Assembly (NCBI RefSeq): GCF_000416985.1
Contig: NZ_ATDL01000018.1
Span: 62,001-126,000, forward strand
Direction of reading: 5' to 3'
Length of the DNA: 64,000 bases
Source of the DNA: Sphingobacterium paucimobilis HER1398
GTDB lineage: Bacteria; Bacteroidota; Bacteroidia; Sphingobacteriales; Sphingobacteriaceae
Under the pieces are notes generated by a model, which worked only from the letters and a program-made list of their open reading frames with translations, was not told where the DNA came from and ran no database searches. The position numbers and the translations under genes are program-made. Below, one piece after another: positions 1 through 8,386 of the stretch (position 1 is the stretch's first letter; each line of letters begins with the position of its first letter).

Positions 1-198
1 CCGTCATAATTTGGAATATTGACGGATCCTCCGAACATGAGATGCTCAAATAAGTGGGCAAAACCCGTCTGCTCCGGGGACTCATCACGAGCCCCTACAT
101 TATATAAAATATTAACAACAGCCATGGGGGTAGTATGGTCTTCATGTACCAATACTTTCAACCCATTGCTTAAAGTAAACCTTTCAAAATTTATCATA
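1..198 (-). CDS. M16 family zinc peptidase, N-terminal part (cut by window edge)
   Basis: Only the first 66 codons are in the window. The minus-strand translation starts MINFERFTLSNGLKVLVHED and reaches HLFEHLMF, the HxxEH zinc motif of the inverted zincin (insulinase/pitrilysin, M16) family, where the two His bind zinc and the Glu activates water. The protein would degrade peptides, probably in the periplasm or at the envelope; no signal peptide is visible at this start, so cytoplasmic location is also possible. It begins 20 bp after the hemF stop on the same strand, so it probably ends the gpsA-hemF transcript. The second Glu of the zinc site lies outside the window. Confidence 0.85.
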
Positions 199-218
199 AA
201 AGACGTTAAAGCAGAAAC

Positions 219-1115
219 TTAAACCCAATTGACTCCTTTTCGTAATAAGGCAATTGTCTTGGCTTCCTCAGAATCTGCTGAAGGTGTAAAATTATAAAAC
301 CAATTGGCCTGAGCAGGCAAGCTCATAAGGATGGATTCGATACGTCCATTGGTCTCTAAGCCAAAACGGGTACCCGAGTCGTACACCAGATTAAACTCCA
401 CATAGCGACCACGACGCAGCAACTGCCAGTCCTTCTCTGCGGCTGTATAGCTTTTATTACGATGTCGGTTTACCAGTTCCGTATACAACGGTGCAAACGT
501 ACGTCCCAAATCACAAGAAAAAGCAAATATTTCGTCATAGCTCAATCCAGTTTTCTCGGGAGTCAATTTGTCGTAAAATACGCCGCCTATACCCCGTGTC
601 TCATTCCTATGTTTGATAAAGAAGTAATTGTCCGCCCAGGTTTTAAACTCTTCGTAGAAGCTATCCTTATGTCGATCGCACACTTCCTTCAATGTCTGGT
701 GGAAATAACGCGCATCGTCTTCCTGCACATAGTGTGGTGTCAAGTCGATGCCGCCACCAAACCAACGAATCTCGTCATTCAACTCAAAATAGCGAATATT
801 CATGTGGATAATAGGTACATGCGGATTATTGGGGTGTATCACAATAGACACTCCTGTAGCAAAAAAGTCTTCAGAGTCGACTCCAAAGGCTTTCTTTATC
901 GTTTCGGGCAACTTGCCGTGTACGGCGGAAAAGTTAACCCCTCCTTTTTCCAGGATATTGCCATTCTGAATAATTCGGGTTCTTCCACCACCACCACCTT
1001 CCCGCTCCCAAAGTTCTTCTTCAAACTTAGCACCTCCATCAAGTAACTCGAGTGCCTGACAGATCTCGTCCTGAATACGCTGATAGGTTTCAGCAATCTC
1101 TTCTTTCAATATCAT
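219..1115 (-). CDS. hemF: Oxygen-dependent coproporphyrinogen-III oxidase
   Basis: HemF converts coproporphyrinogen III to protoporphyrinogen IX by two oxidative decarboxylations using O2, in the cytoplasm, as a late step of haem synthesis. The 298 residues match the usual family length of about 300. Family signatures are plain: IHMNIRYFE followed by WFGGGIDLTP, the segment KHRNETRGIGGVFYD, and RRGRYVEFNLVYDSGTRFGL near the C terminus. The gene starts 1 bp after the gpsA stop, so translation is probably coupled. An oxygen-dependent enzyme suggests an aerobic lifestyle. Confidence 0.96.
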   Translation of the reverse strand: MILKEEIAETYQRIQDEICQALELLDGGAKFEEELWEREGGGGGRTRIIQNGNILEKGGVNFSAVHGKLPETIKKAFGVDSEDFFATGVSIVIHPNNPHVPIIHMNIRYFELNDEIRWFGGGIDLTPHYVQEDDARYFHQTLKEVCDRHKDSFYEEFKTWADNYFFIKHRNETRGIGGVFYDKLTPEKTGLSYDEIFAFSCDLGRTFAPLYTELVNRHRNKSYTAAEKDWQLLRRGRYVEFNLVYDSGTRFGLETNGRIESILMSLPAQANWFYNFTPSADSEEAKTIALLRKGVNWV

Positions 1116-1116
1116 C

Positions 1117-2127
1117 TTATGTAAAGTCTTTTGCCAGCTTAGTCACCTCGGCACTTGCTGACTGGTGATTGTACAATACCTGAAATACCATATTACATAT
1201 CGGCATGCGAAGCTCAAACCGCTGAATCACGCTTTGGATACAAGCTGAAGCGTAATAGCCTTCTGCAACCATATTCATCTCTAACTGAGCAGACTGCACG
1301 GTATATCCTTTACCAATCATATTACCAAAAGTACGGTTACGACTGAATTGGGAATAGGCCGTCACCAACAAGTCACCCAGGTAGGCAGAAGTTTTGATAT
1401 CCCTGTGCTGAGGCGCTAGCGCTTCCACAAAATAATCCATCTCGCGGATCGCATTCGAAATCAAAACTGCCTGAAAATTATCTCCATAGCCCAGACCGTG
1501 ACATATCCCCCCGGCCAAAGCATAAATATTCTTTAGAACGGCGCCATACTCGATTCCGATAACATCATCGGATATAATCGTATTGATGTAACGCGAGGCG
1601 AATAATGCTGCAACCGCATTAGCTTCATGCTTTGTACTGCTGGCGAAGGTCAAATAAGAAAGTTTTTCCTGAGCGACCTCTTCGGCATGACAAGGACCTC
1701 CGATCACAACAATCTTTTCCAAAGGAATATCATACTGTGAGCGCAAGTATTCGCCTACAATCTGGTTTTCGTCCGGAATGATCCCTTTAATGGCAGAAAC
1801 CACCGTTTTATCTTTAAAATCGGACGCAATAAGCCCTTCCAATGCTGATTTCAAATAAGCTGCTGGTGTATTTAATACGACAATATCACACTGTGATACA
1901 ATTTCGCGCACATCAGAGCTGATATTTTCGGGTTGAACTTTTACCTCTACGGCGCTTAAGTAACTTGGATTATGTTTGTACGTCCTGATAAAAGTTACAT
2001 CTTCAGGCTTACGAACCCACCAAAATATTTCTTTAGACAGTGTGCTATCGGTCAGCATTTTGATCATCGCTGTCGCCCAGCTCCCACTTCCAATTACGGC
2101 AATCTTTGATTTTGAATTATCTATCAT
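1117..2127 (-). CDS. gpsA: Glycerol-3-phosphate dehydrogenase [NAD(P)+]
   Basis: Makes sn-glycerol 3-phosphate from dihydroxyacetone phosphate for phospholipid synthesis, in the cytoplasm. The N-terminal dinucleotide fold has AVIGSGSWATAM; the catalytic region has SAIKGI, GGPCHAEEVAQ and GAVLKNIYALAGGICHGLGYGDN, with the C-terminal GDLLVTAYSQFSRNRTFG. Length is 336 residues from the ATG at 2127. A longer reading from a TTG at 2136 is rejected because that codon sits inside a perfect -7 promoter box. First gene of a gpsA-hemF-peptidase run. Confidence 0.95.
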   Translation of the reverse strand: MIDNSKSKIAVIGSGSWATAMIKMLTDSTLSKEIFWWVRKPEDVTFIRTYKHNPSYLSAVEVKVQPENISSDVREIVSQCDIVVLNTPAAYLKSALEGLIASDFKDKTVVSAIKGIIPDENQIVGEYLRSQYDIPLEKIVVIGGPCHAEEVAQEKLSYLTFASSTKHEANAVAALFASRYINTIISDDVIGIEYGAVLKNIYALAGGICHGLGYGDNFQAVLISNAIREMDYFVEALAPQHRDIKTSAYLGDLLVTAYSQFSRNRTFGNMIGKGYTVQSAQLEMNMVAEGYYASACIQSVIQRFELRMPICNMVFQVLYNHQSASAEVTKLAKDFT

Positions 2128-2133
2128 TCCAGG

Positions 2134-2141
2134 CAAAGATA
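2134..2141 (-). promoter_or_regulatory. -7 promoter box of gpsA
   Basis: The minus strand reads TATCTTTG, an exact match to the Bacteroidota -7 consensus TAnnTTTG. It ends 6 bp before the gpsA ATG, so the transcript would have almost no leader. No clear -33 TTG is seen at the usual distance. Confidence 0.6.
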
Positions 2142-2244
2142 ATTAATAATAAATTAACAGCCCTTTTAGGGTTGGATTAATTATATAAAAATGACTTTTG
2201 CTATATTCACCTTTTCAATCCTTATATCAACAGCGAGGGACACT

Positions 2245-2835
2245 ATGTCAGAACAAGAAAAAATGATTGCAGGCGAGCCTTATTATGCCAATCGCAAAGA
2301 GCTCACAACGCTTCGGCTAGAGGCCCAGCGTTTATGTTTTAGGTATAATCAGATAGACCCTAAAAACCATAGAGAACGCAAGGGCGTGATCCGCGGGCTA
2401 TTTGGCAAGACAGGAGGTTTGTTCTGCGTCGAGCAGCCTTTCTATTGCGATTACGGATTTAATATTGAAATTGGAGAATCTTTCTTTTCCAACTACCATC
2501 TGACGATTTTGGACTGTGCTCCGGTAAAAATCGGCAATAATGTAATGCTGGGGCCTTCGGTTTCCATTTATACCGCTGGGCATCCGATACACCATGATAT
2601 TCGCAACACAGGGCTAGAGTATGCTTTACCCGTAACTATAGGTGACAATGTCTGGATCGGTGGCAATGTGGTCATTAATCCAAATGTAACCATCGGCAAT
2701 AATACAGTTATCGGCTCGGGAAGTGTCGTAACCAAAGATATCCCCGACAATGTTATCGCCGTAGGAAATCCCTGCAAAGTACTTAGAGCTATCACCGAAG
2801 AAGATAGGAAGTTCTACTTTCAAGATCGCCAATAG
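2245..2835 (+). CDS. Sugar O-acetyltransferase, maltose/galactoside (LacA/Maa) type
   Basis: Left-handed beta-helix acetyltransferase that moves acetyl from acetyl-CoA to a sugar hydroxyl in the cytoplasm. The 196 residues from the ATG at 2245 start MSEQEKMIAGEPYYANRKEL, the family's N-terminal Maa/Nod domain. The hexapeptide-repeat region follows, with the catalytic His in SIYTAGHPIHHD and the repeats VTIGDNVWIGGNVVINPN and VTIGNNTVIGSGSVVTKDIP. The ORF could extend to an ATG at 2191 but the extra 18 residues are hydrophobic and unlike the family. The sugar substrate cannot be told from sequence. Confidence 0.9.
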   Translation: MSEQEKMIAGEPYYANRKELTTLRLEAQRLCFRYNQIDPKNHRERKGVIRGLFGKTGGLFCVEQPFYCDYGFNIEIGESFFSNYHLTILDCAPVKIGNNVMLGPSVSIYTAGHPIHHDIRNTGLEYALPVTIGDNVWIGGNVVINPNVTIGNNTVIGSGSVVTKDIPDNVIAVGNPCKVLRAITEEDRKFYFQDRQ

Positions 2836-2860
2836 AATTCGATGCAGACTCACTTTAATA

Positions 2861-3015
2861 AAAAAACCTGAAGCTGGGAACTTCAGGTTTTTTACCAAAC
2901 CAATTATTAACCTAAATATGAAATTATGAAATTTTTACTTTCTTTTATTACCAAAACGCCCCTCTTCCCTGTTTAGTATAAAACGCGCTCGGTATTAACA
3001 TTTTTTAACAAAAAG
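2861..3015 (-). repeat. Dispersed repeat copy A: hairpin terminator plus conserved 40-bp box and TTAACA pair
   Basis: A perfect 9-bp stem (2865-2873 with 2881-2889) is flanked by six A on the left and a T run on the right, so it can terminate transcripts from either side, including the acetyltransferase gene. It is followed by a box (2893-2930) containing ACCAAACCAATTATTAACCT, and about 106 bp after the hairpin by TTAACA-N4-TTAACA (2995-3010). Copies B and C after the thiamine operon have the same parts at the same spacing. Read on the minus strand it resembles a small RNA ending in the hairpin; that is inference. Confidence 0.7.
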
Positions 3016-3070
3016 AAACAAATACTTGAAAAATTTTTATTTCACAATAATATCTCTTATCCTTGTACAA

Positions 3071-3155
3071 AATACTTTAGGGGTGTCTGCAAGGCAGGCT
3101 GAGATTTTACCCTTGGAACCTGATCTAGTTCATACTAGCGTAGGGAAAAGTAAGT
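3071..3155 (+). promoter_or_regulatory. TPP (THI-box) riboswitch
   Basis: The aptamer shows all conserved parts in order: AGGGGTGTCTGC, GGCTGAGATTTTACCCTTGG, AACCTGATCTAGTTCATACTAGCGTAGGGAA. These bind thiamine pyrophosphate and lower expression of the genes behind. P1 can form from 3073-3077 with 3148-3152. The strand 3071-3081 is also perfectly complementary over 11 nt to 3206-3216 in the leader, an obvious alternative pairing for the expression platform. The leader runs to thiS at 3238. No intrinsic terminator with a T run is seen between aptamer and thiS, so control of translation or Rho-dependent control are both possible. Confidence 0.96.
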
Positions 3156-3237
3156 GTATCTTTCACTTAATGGCTGTCCATCGATAGCTGTCCTTTCGCT
3201 GCATTCCTAAAGTATTAATAATAAACTTTTTAATACG

Positions 3238-3450
3238 ATGCAGATAAAAATCAACAATCAATTCCATCAACTTCAGGACGACTTACCGCATTCGCTGGCC
3301 GATACGCTGTCGACCTTGATTCCGGATTTAAAAAGCAATGGTATTGCTGTAGCACTCAACAACCAAGTTGTACCTCGTCAAGACTGGCCGGCTACCCCTA
3401 TCTCCAACCACGACGAAATCCTCATCATTACCGCCACACAGGGCGGATAA
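3238..3450 (+). CDS. thiS: Sulfur carrier protein ThiS
   Basis: A 70-residue beta-grasp (ubiquitin-like) carrier ending in the required Gly-Gly (IITATQGG). The C-terminal glycine is adenylated by ThiF and converted to a thiocarboxylate that donates sulfur to ThiG for the thiazole ring. First gene behind the TPP riboswitch and 11 bp before thiC. Confidence 0.95.
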   Translation: MQIKINNQFHQLQDDLPHSLADTLSTLIPDLKSNGIAVALNNQVVPRQDWPATPISNHDEILIITATQGG

Positions 3451-3461
3451 ACCCAATAACC

Positions 3462-5285
3462 ATGAAAAATCAAGAAAACACAACGATTACGACACAGCCC
3501 TTTCCGAATGCCAGAAAAGTCTATATTCCGGGCACACTATTCCCTATTCAGGTGGCAATGCGCGAAATCAGCCTGTCTCCAACACGCTTGAGCACGGGCG
3601 GTATCGAGGAAAATCCCCCTATCACCGTGTATGACACCTCGGGACCGTATACAGACTCGAGCAAAGTGATCGATATCAAAAAAGGCATCGACCGTCTTCG
3701 CGAATCTTGGATACTGGAGAGAAATGACGTCGAAATTTTGGACAAGATCAGTTCCGAATATGGAAATGAGCGAGCCAATGATCCCAAATTGGAACATCTT
3801 CGCTTTGACTACCAACATAAACCCAAGCAGGCGAAAGCAGCGCATAATGTAACGCAGCTGCACTATGCACGCAAAGGTATTATTACGGCAGAGATGGAGT
3901 ATGTCGCCATTCGGGAAAACCAACGTATCGAGCAATTGGAAAGCGCACAAGCAGCGATGACACAACAACATAAGGGCTATAGCTTTGGAGCCAGGACGCC
4001 GACCAAGCGGATCACCCCAGAGTTTGTTCGTGATGAGATAGCTGCCGGACGAGCAATAATCCCCAATAATATCAACCATCCGGAGAGCGAACCTATGATT
4101 ATAGGCCGCAATTTCTTGGTCAAGATCAATGCAAACATCGGAAATAGTGCCGTAACATCGAGTATCGAGGAGGAAGTTGAAAAAGCCGTATGGGCCTGTC
4201 GATGGGGAGCTGATACCATCATGGACCTATCAACCGGAAAAAACATACACGAGACCCGAGAATGGATTATCAGAAACTCCCCAGTGCCTATCGGAACGGT
4301 GCCTATCTATCAAGCACTCGAAAAGGTCAATGGTGTAGCCGAAGACCTCACCTGGGAGATCTTTAGGGATACCCTGATCGAACAAGCTGAGCAGGGTGTT
4401 TCCTATTTTACGATCCATGCCGGAGTGCTGCTCCGTTATATCCACCTCACCGCCGCACGGGTGACCGGAATTGTATCCCGTGGAGGTTCCATCATGGCCA
4501 AGTGGTGCCTGTTCCACCATAAAGAGAGTTTCCTCTACACACACTTTGAAGAAATATGCGAGATCATGAAAAAGTACGATATCGCATTCTCTCTGGGGGA
4601 TGGCTTACGTCCTGGTTCTATAGCAGATGCCAACGATGAAGCTCAATTTGCGGAATTGGAGACCCTTGGCGAGTTGACCAAGATAGCCTGGAAACACGAT
4701 GTACAGGTGATGATCGAGGGGCCAGGTCATGTACCGATGCACCTGATCAAAGAAAATATGGAAAAACAATTAGAATGCTGCGACGAAGCTCCTTTCTACA
4801 CCTTAGGCCCCCTGACGACAGACATCGCACCTGGTTACGACCATATCACCTCGGCCATAGGAGCTGCCATGATCGGATGGTATGGCTGCGCCATGCTATG
4901 TTACGTAACCCCTAAGGAGCACCTGGGGCTTCCCAATAAAAAGGATGTCAAAGACGGAGTAATCACCTACAAAATCGCAGCCCATGCTGCAGATCTGGCA
5001 AAAGGCCATCCTGGCGCTCAATACCGAGACAATGTCCTCAGCAAAGCCCGGTTTGAATTCCGCTGGGAAGATCAGTTCAACCTGGCTCTGGATCCTGAAA
5101 CAGCTCGGGAGTACCATGATGAGACCTTGCCTGCCGACGGAGCCAAAGTAGCTCATTTTTGCTCCATGTGTGGCCCTAAATTCTGCTCGATGAAAATCAC
5201 ACAGGAAATCAGAGACAGTGTCGCTGAGGGAATGTTGCAAAAATCAACAGAGTACATCGAATCAGGCAAAGAAATATACCTGTAG
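3462..5285 (+). CDS. thiC: Phosphomethylpyrimidine synthase ThiC
   Basis: Radical-SAM enzyme that rearranges 5-aminoimidazole ribotide to the hydroxymethylpyrimidine phosphate of thiamine. The 607 residues are normal length. Visible family segments include MDLSTGKNIHETREWIIRNS, VSYFTIHAGVLLRYIHLTAARVTGIVSRGGS split over 4398-4494, FSLGDGLRPGSIADANDEAQ, EGPGHVPMHLI and, near the C terminus, CSMCGPKFCSM, the CxxCx4C motif that binds the [4Fe-4S] cluster. Second gene of the riboswitch-controlled operon. Confidence 0.98.
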   Translation: MKNQENTTITTQPFPNARKVYIPGTLFPIQVAMREISLSPTRLSTGGIEENPPITVYDTSGPYTDSSKVIDIKKGIDRLRESWILERNDVEILDKISSEYGNERANDPKLEHLRFDYQHKPKQAKAAHNVTQLHYARKGIITAEMEYVAIRENQRIEQLESAQAAMTQQHKGYSFGARTPTKRITPEFVRDEIAAGRAIIPNNINHPESEPMIIGRNFLVKINANIGNSAVTSSIEEEVEKAVWACRWGADTIMDLSTGKNIHETREWIIRNSPVPIGTVPIYQALEKVNGVAEDLTWEIFRDTLIEQAEQGVSYFTIHAGVLLRYIHLTAARVTGIVSRGGSIMAKWCLFHHKESFLYTHFEEICEIMKKYDIAFSLGDGLRPGSIADANDEAQFAELETLGELTKIAWKHDVQVMIEGPGHVPMHLIKENMEKQLECCDEAPFYTLGPLTTDIAPGYDHITSAIGAAMIGWYGCAMLCYVTPKEHLGLPNKKDVKDGVITYKIAAHAADLAKGHPGAQYRDNVLSKARFEFRWEDQFNLALDPETAREYHDETLPADGAKVAHFCSMCGPKFCSMKITQEIRDSVAEGMLQKSTEYIESGKEIYL

Positions 5286-5870
5286 ATGCGGATCATAACA
5301 CTACCAGGCCCCATGCCTCATGAAAGCAGATTGATACGGATGTTTGTAAGCTATACCGATGTCATCGTTCATATACGGAAACCAACAATGTCCATACGGG
5401 AGATGGACGAGTTTTTAGCAGGGTTTACTCCGGAGGAACGAAAGAAACTGGTGCTACACAGCTATCCAGAGCTAAGTCGTACCTGGGGCTTGGAGCGTTT
5501 ACACTATCCAGCTTCGTTACGTCCGTCATCTTTGCAGGCTGATGGACATACGGGCTATCGCATCAGCACCTCGGTGCATAGCTGGGCGGAGTTCAATAGT
5601 CTCTCGTCCAGCTATCAGGATGCCTTTATCAGTCCCGTATTTTCAAGTATTTCGAAGAAAGGGTACCGGCCGAATGAAGATCTACGCCGTACCGAAAAAC
5701 GGGAGAACTTCTCGACGAACCTCATCGCCCTAGGCGGTATCGCAACGCATAACATCGAATTGTTAAAGCAAAACGTTGAGGATGTCGCACTGTGCGGAAG
5801 CGTATGGCTGTCCGATGATCCTTTTGCACAGTTCAAGACCTGTTACAACCTATGGCACAATCAACTATAA
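5286..5870 (+). CDS. ThiE/TenI-like thiamine phosphate synthase paralogue
   Basis: A 194-residue TIM-barrel-sized protein whose C-terminal half has the ThiE/TenI pattern: STSVHSWAEF, AFISPVFSSISKKGY and the phosphate-loop-like IALGGIATHN followed by VALCGSVW. It lacks the IINDHIDIA and DGIHLGLQD segments that form the pyrimidine site in the true ThiE encoded next, so it is more likely a thiazole tautomerase (TenI-type) or other accessory than a second synthase. Its ATG abuts the thiC stop and thiE starts 9 bp after it. Exact role not determined. Confidence 0.8.
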   Translation: MRIITLPGPMPHESRLIRMFVSYTDVIVHIRKPTMSIREMDEFLAGFTPEERKKLVLHSYPELSRTWGLERLHYPASLRPSSLQADGHTGYRISTSVHSWAEFNSLSSSYQDAFISPVFSSISKKGYRPNEDLRRTEKRENFSTNLIALGGIATHNIELLKQNVEDVALCGSVWLSDDPFAQFKTCYNLWHNQL

Positions 5871-5879
5871 AAAATCAAA

Positions 5880-6479
5880 ATGTATAGCAAAATTCAGTAC
5901 ATATCCTCTGGAACAACAGCAGAAGAGCAACTAGAAAATATTACAGCGGTATTGAACAAGGGAATAGACTGGATTCAGCTCCGCTTTAAAACCGAAGAAT
6001 CCCGGTCCATTCACCAACTCGCACAACAAGTGAAGCAGCTCCAGACAAGCTACAACTTCACTTATATCATCAACGACCATATCGATATAGCACGGGCTGT
6101 CGGAGCTGATGGTATCCATCTGGGTCTTCAAGACGACAGTATCGAGGTAGCTCGGGCGGCGCTCGGAAACAAAAAAATCATAGGCGGAACCGCCAACAGC
6201 CTAGACGATGTACTACAGCGAATCGACGAGGGCTGTGACTACATCGGAGTAGGTCCTTTGCGATTTACAGCAACAAAACAGAATCTGAGTCCCACTCTTG
6301 GATTTGAGGGGTACCAGCAGCTTATCGACCGACTGAAGGAGATTCCGACCCCGCCCCTATTTGCTATTGGAGGGGTACGCCTAGCTGACATCGACCGCTT
6401 AGCTGACATAGGCATATACGGTGTCGCCATGTCCAAAGAATTGAATAACCTCAACCCTGAATTAAAACTTAAAAAATAG
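5880..6479 (+). CDS. thiE: Thiamine phosphate synthase ThiE
   Basis: Joins hydroxymethylpyrimidine pyrophosphate to thiazole phosphate to give thiamine monophosphate. At 199 residues it is slightly short but has the full active-site set: DWIQLRFK, YIINDHIDIARAVGADGIHL, GLQDDS, IIGGTANSLDD, CDYIGVGPLRFTATKQN and FAIGGVRLADIDRL. Lies in the middle of the thi operon, 9 bp after the paralogue and 4 bp before thiG. Confidence 0.95.
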   Translation: MYSKIQYISSGTTAEEQLENITAVLNKGIDWIQLRFKTEESRSIHQLAQQVKQLQTSYNFTYIINDHIDIARAVGADGIHLGLQDDSIEVARAALGNKKIIGGTANSLDDVLQRIDEGCDYIGVGPLRFTATKQNLSPTLGFEGYQQLIDRLKEIPTPPLFAIGGVRLADIDRLADIGIYGVAMSKELNNLNPELKLKK

Positions 6480-6483
6480 CATT

Positions 6484-7266
6484 ATGAACCTATTGACAAT
6501 CGCAGATCGCACTTTTCAGTCCAGATTCTTTATGGGAACAGGCAAATTTGGGTCTCCAAAACTGATGAGGGATGCTCTTGTCGCCTCCGGAAGCGAGCTC
6601 GTGACGGTAGCACTAAAACGCATTGGCCTCCATATAGAAGAAGACGACATCCTATCCTATATTGATCCGGATCAAATGCAATTGCTCCCCAATACATCTG
6701 GAGCCCGAACTGCAAAAGAAGCTGTTCTGGCTGCACAGCTCGCCCGAGAAGCTATGCAGACGAACTGGATCAAGCTGGAAATACATCCCGATCCCAAATA
6801 CTTGATGCCTGATCCCATCGAGACGCTCCTGGCCTGTGAGGAATTGGCCAAGCAGGGATTCGTCGTTCTCCCCTATATACATGCAGATCCGGTTCTGTGC
6901 AAGCGCTTGGAAGAGGTAGGCACAGCTGCCGTAATGCCCTTGGGGTCGCCTATAGGCAGCAATCAAGGCTTAAAGACTCTAGAATTCTTATCTATTATCA
7001 TCGAACAGAGTCAGGTTCCGGTGATCGTGGATGCCGGTATAGGAAGCCCTTCTGATGCCTGTAAAGCCATGGAAATCGGTGCAGATGCGGTATTGATCAA
7101 TACGGCCGTAGCCGTTTCAAATGATCCTGTAGCGATAGCACAAGCATTTGCCAAGGCTATAGAATCGGGTCGCCTCGCTTACGAAATCGGCATAAACAAC
7201 TCCGAAGCCAAAGCCATAGGCAGCAGCCCCCTGACCGAATTTCTAACCCAGTCCTACTCCTCATGA
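6484..7266 (+). CDS. thiG: Thiazole synthase ThiG
   Basis: Forms the thiazole phosphate carboxylate from deoxyxylulose phosphate, dehydroglycine and the ThiS thiocarboxylate. The 260 residues show FQSRFFMGTGKF at the start, the active-site Lys in NWIKLEIHPDPKYLMPD, the segment AVMPLGSPIGSNQGL and the phosphate-binding VDAGIGSPSDACKAMEIGAD followed by VLINTAVA. The last codons overlap thiH by 4 bp (ATGA). Confidence 0.97.
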   Translation: MNLLTIADRTFQSRFFMGTGKFGSPKLMRDALVASGSELVTVALKRIGLHIEEDDILSYIDPDQMQLLPNTSGARTAKEAVLAAQLAREAMQTNWIKLEIHPDPKYLMPDPIETLLACEELAKQGFVVLPYIHADPVLCKRLEEVGTAAVMPLGSPIGSNQGLKTLEFLSIIIEQSQVPVIVDAGIGSPSDACKAMEIGADAVLINTAVAVSNDPVAIAQAFAKAIESGRLAYEIGINNSEAKAIGSSPLTEFLTQSYSS

Positions 7267-8375
7267 ATTCGACTTTTACCCCAGTTTTCGAGGCCTGCTC
7301 TTGGGAGGAGACGGCTCAGAAAATATACAGCACGACACCACAACAGGTTCAACAATCACTTCATAAGAACCATCGTAATATAGATGATTTTCTGCATCTC
7401 CTATCACCAGCCGCCAAACCAATGCTGGAGGAGATGGCACAGCTATCACACCAGATTACGACCCGACGATTTGGTAAAAACATACAGCTGTATGCTCCGC
7501 TGTACCTCAGTAACGAATGCCAGAATATCTGCACCTACTGTGGTTTTAGCATGGACAACAAACTACCGAGGCGTACATTGACATCGAGCGAGATACAAAT
7601 AGAAGCACAAGCGCTCCAGGCCATGGGGTTTCAGCACATTCTTCTCGTGACAGGCGAGTCTAACCATACCGTGGGTACGCCATATTTCCTACAGGCTGTA
7701 GAGCAGCTCCGCTCGGTATTTGCCCAAATAGCAATAGAAGTACAGCCACTCGACCGTGAGGACTATAGCGCCCTGCACGAAGCTAAGGTCAATGGGGTGA
7801 TGGTATACCAAGAGACCTATCACCGAGAGGTATACAAAACCTATCACCCTAAAGGAAAGAAGTCTAACTTTCGATACAGACTGGAGACTCCCGACCGAAT
7901 AGGCCAAGCTGGCATGCACAAAATCGGACTTGGCGTGCTGCTCGGCCTAGAGGACTGGCGGGTCGACAGTTTTTTTACCGCATTACATATCGATTACCTC
8001 CAAAAAAAATACTGGCAGACAAAGTATAGTGTCTCTTTTCCCAGATTACGTCCGGCAACAGGAACCGTTGAACCTAACTTTGTGATGCGTGACGATGATC
8101 TCTTGCAGTTGATATGTGCGTATCGCATATGGAATCCAGACCTGGAAATTTCGCTGTCGACCCGAGAGCACCCTGTATTTAGAGACCATATCATCCCACT
8201 GGGCGTTACCGCCATGAGTGCCGGATCAAAAACCAATCCGGGTGGCTATGTAATCGCACCGGAGTCGCTGGAGCAATTTGAAATCAGTGACGAACGGCCG
8301 CCGGCAGCGATAGCAGCCTTGATTGCAAAAAAAGGCTATCAACCGGTATGGAAAGATTGGCAAATTGAATATTAG
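7263..8375 (+). CDS. thiH: 2-iminoacetate synthase ThiH
   Basis: Radical-SAM tyrosine lyase that supplies dehydroglycine (iminoacetate) to ThiG. The cluster motif CQNICTYC (CxxxCxxC) sits near residue 80 in LYLSNECQNICTYCGFSM. Other ThiH segments are HILLVTGESNHTVG, MVYQETYHREVYKTYHPKGK and LSTREHPVFRDHIIPLGVT followed by MSAGSKTNPGGY. Length 370 is typical. Use of ThiH instead of the glycine oxidase ThiO means thiazole synthesis here uses tyrosine as in E. coli. Confidence 0.96.
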   Translation: MNSTFTPVFEACSWEETAQKIYSTTPQQVQQSLHKNHRNIDDFLHLLSPAAKPMLEEMAQLSHQITTRRFGKNIQLYAPLYLSNECQNICTYCGFSMDNKLPRRTLTSSEIQIEAQALQAMGFQHILLVTGESNHTVGTPYFLQAVEQLRSVFAQIAIEVQPLDREDYSALHEAKVNGVMVYQETYHREVYKTYHPKGKKSNFRYRLETPDRIGQAGMHKIGLGVLLGLEDWRVDSFFTALHIDYLQKKYWQTKYSVSFPRLRPATGTVEPNFVMRDDDLLQLICAYRIWNPDLEISLSTREHPVFRDHIIPLGVTAMSAGSKTNPGGYVIAPESLEQFEISDERPPAAIAALIAKKGYQPVWKDWQIEY

Positions 8376-8386
8376 ACCCGAAAAAG

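Noticed and set aside
462..1046. Plus-strand ORF of 194 codons opposite hemF
   Set aside because: It is fully antisense to a well-supported HemF with all signatures.
3537..4079. Minus-strand ORF of 180 codons opposite thiC
   Set aside because: Antisense shadow of ThiC; no family resemblance.
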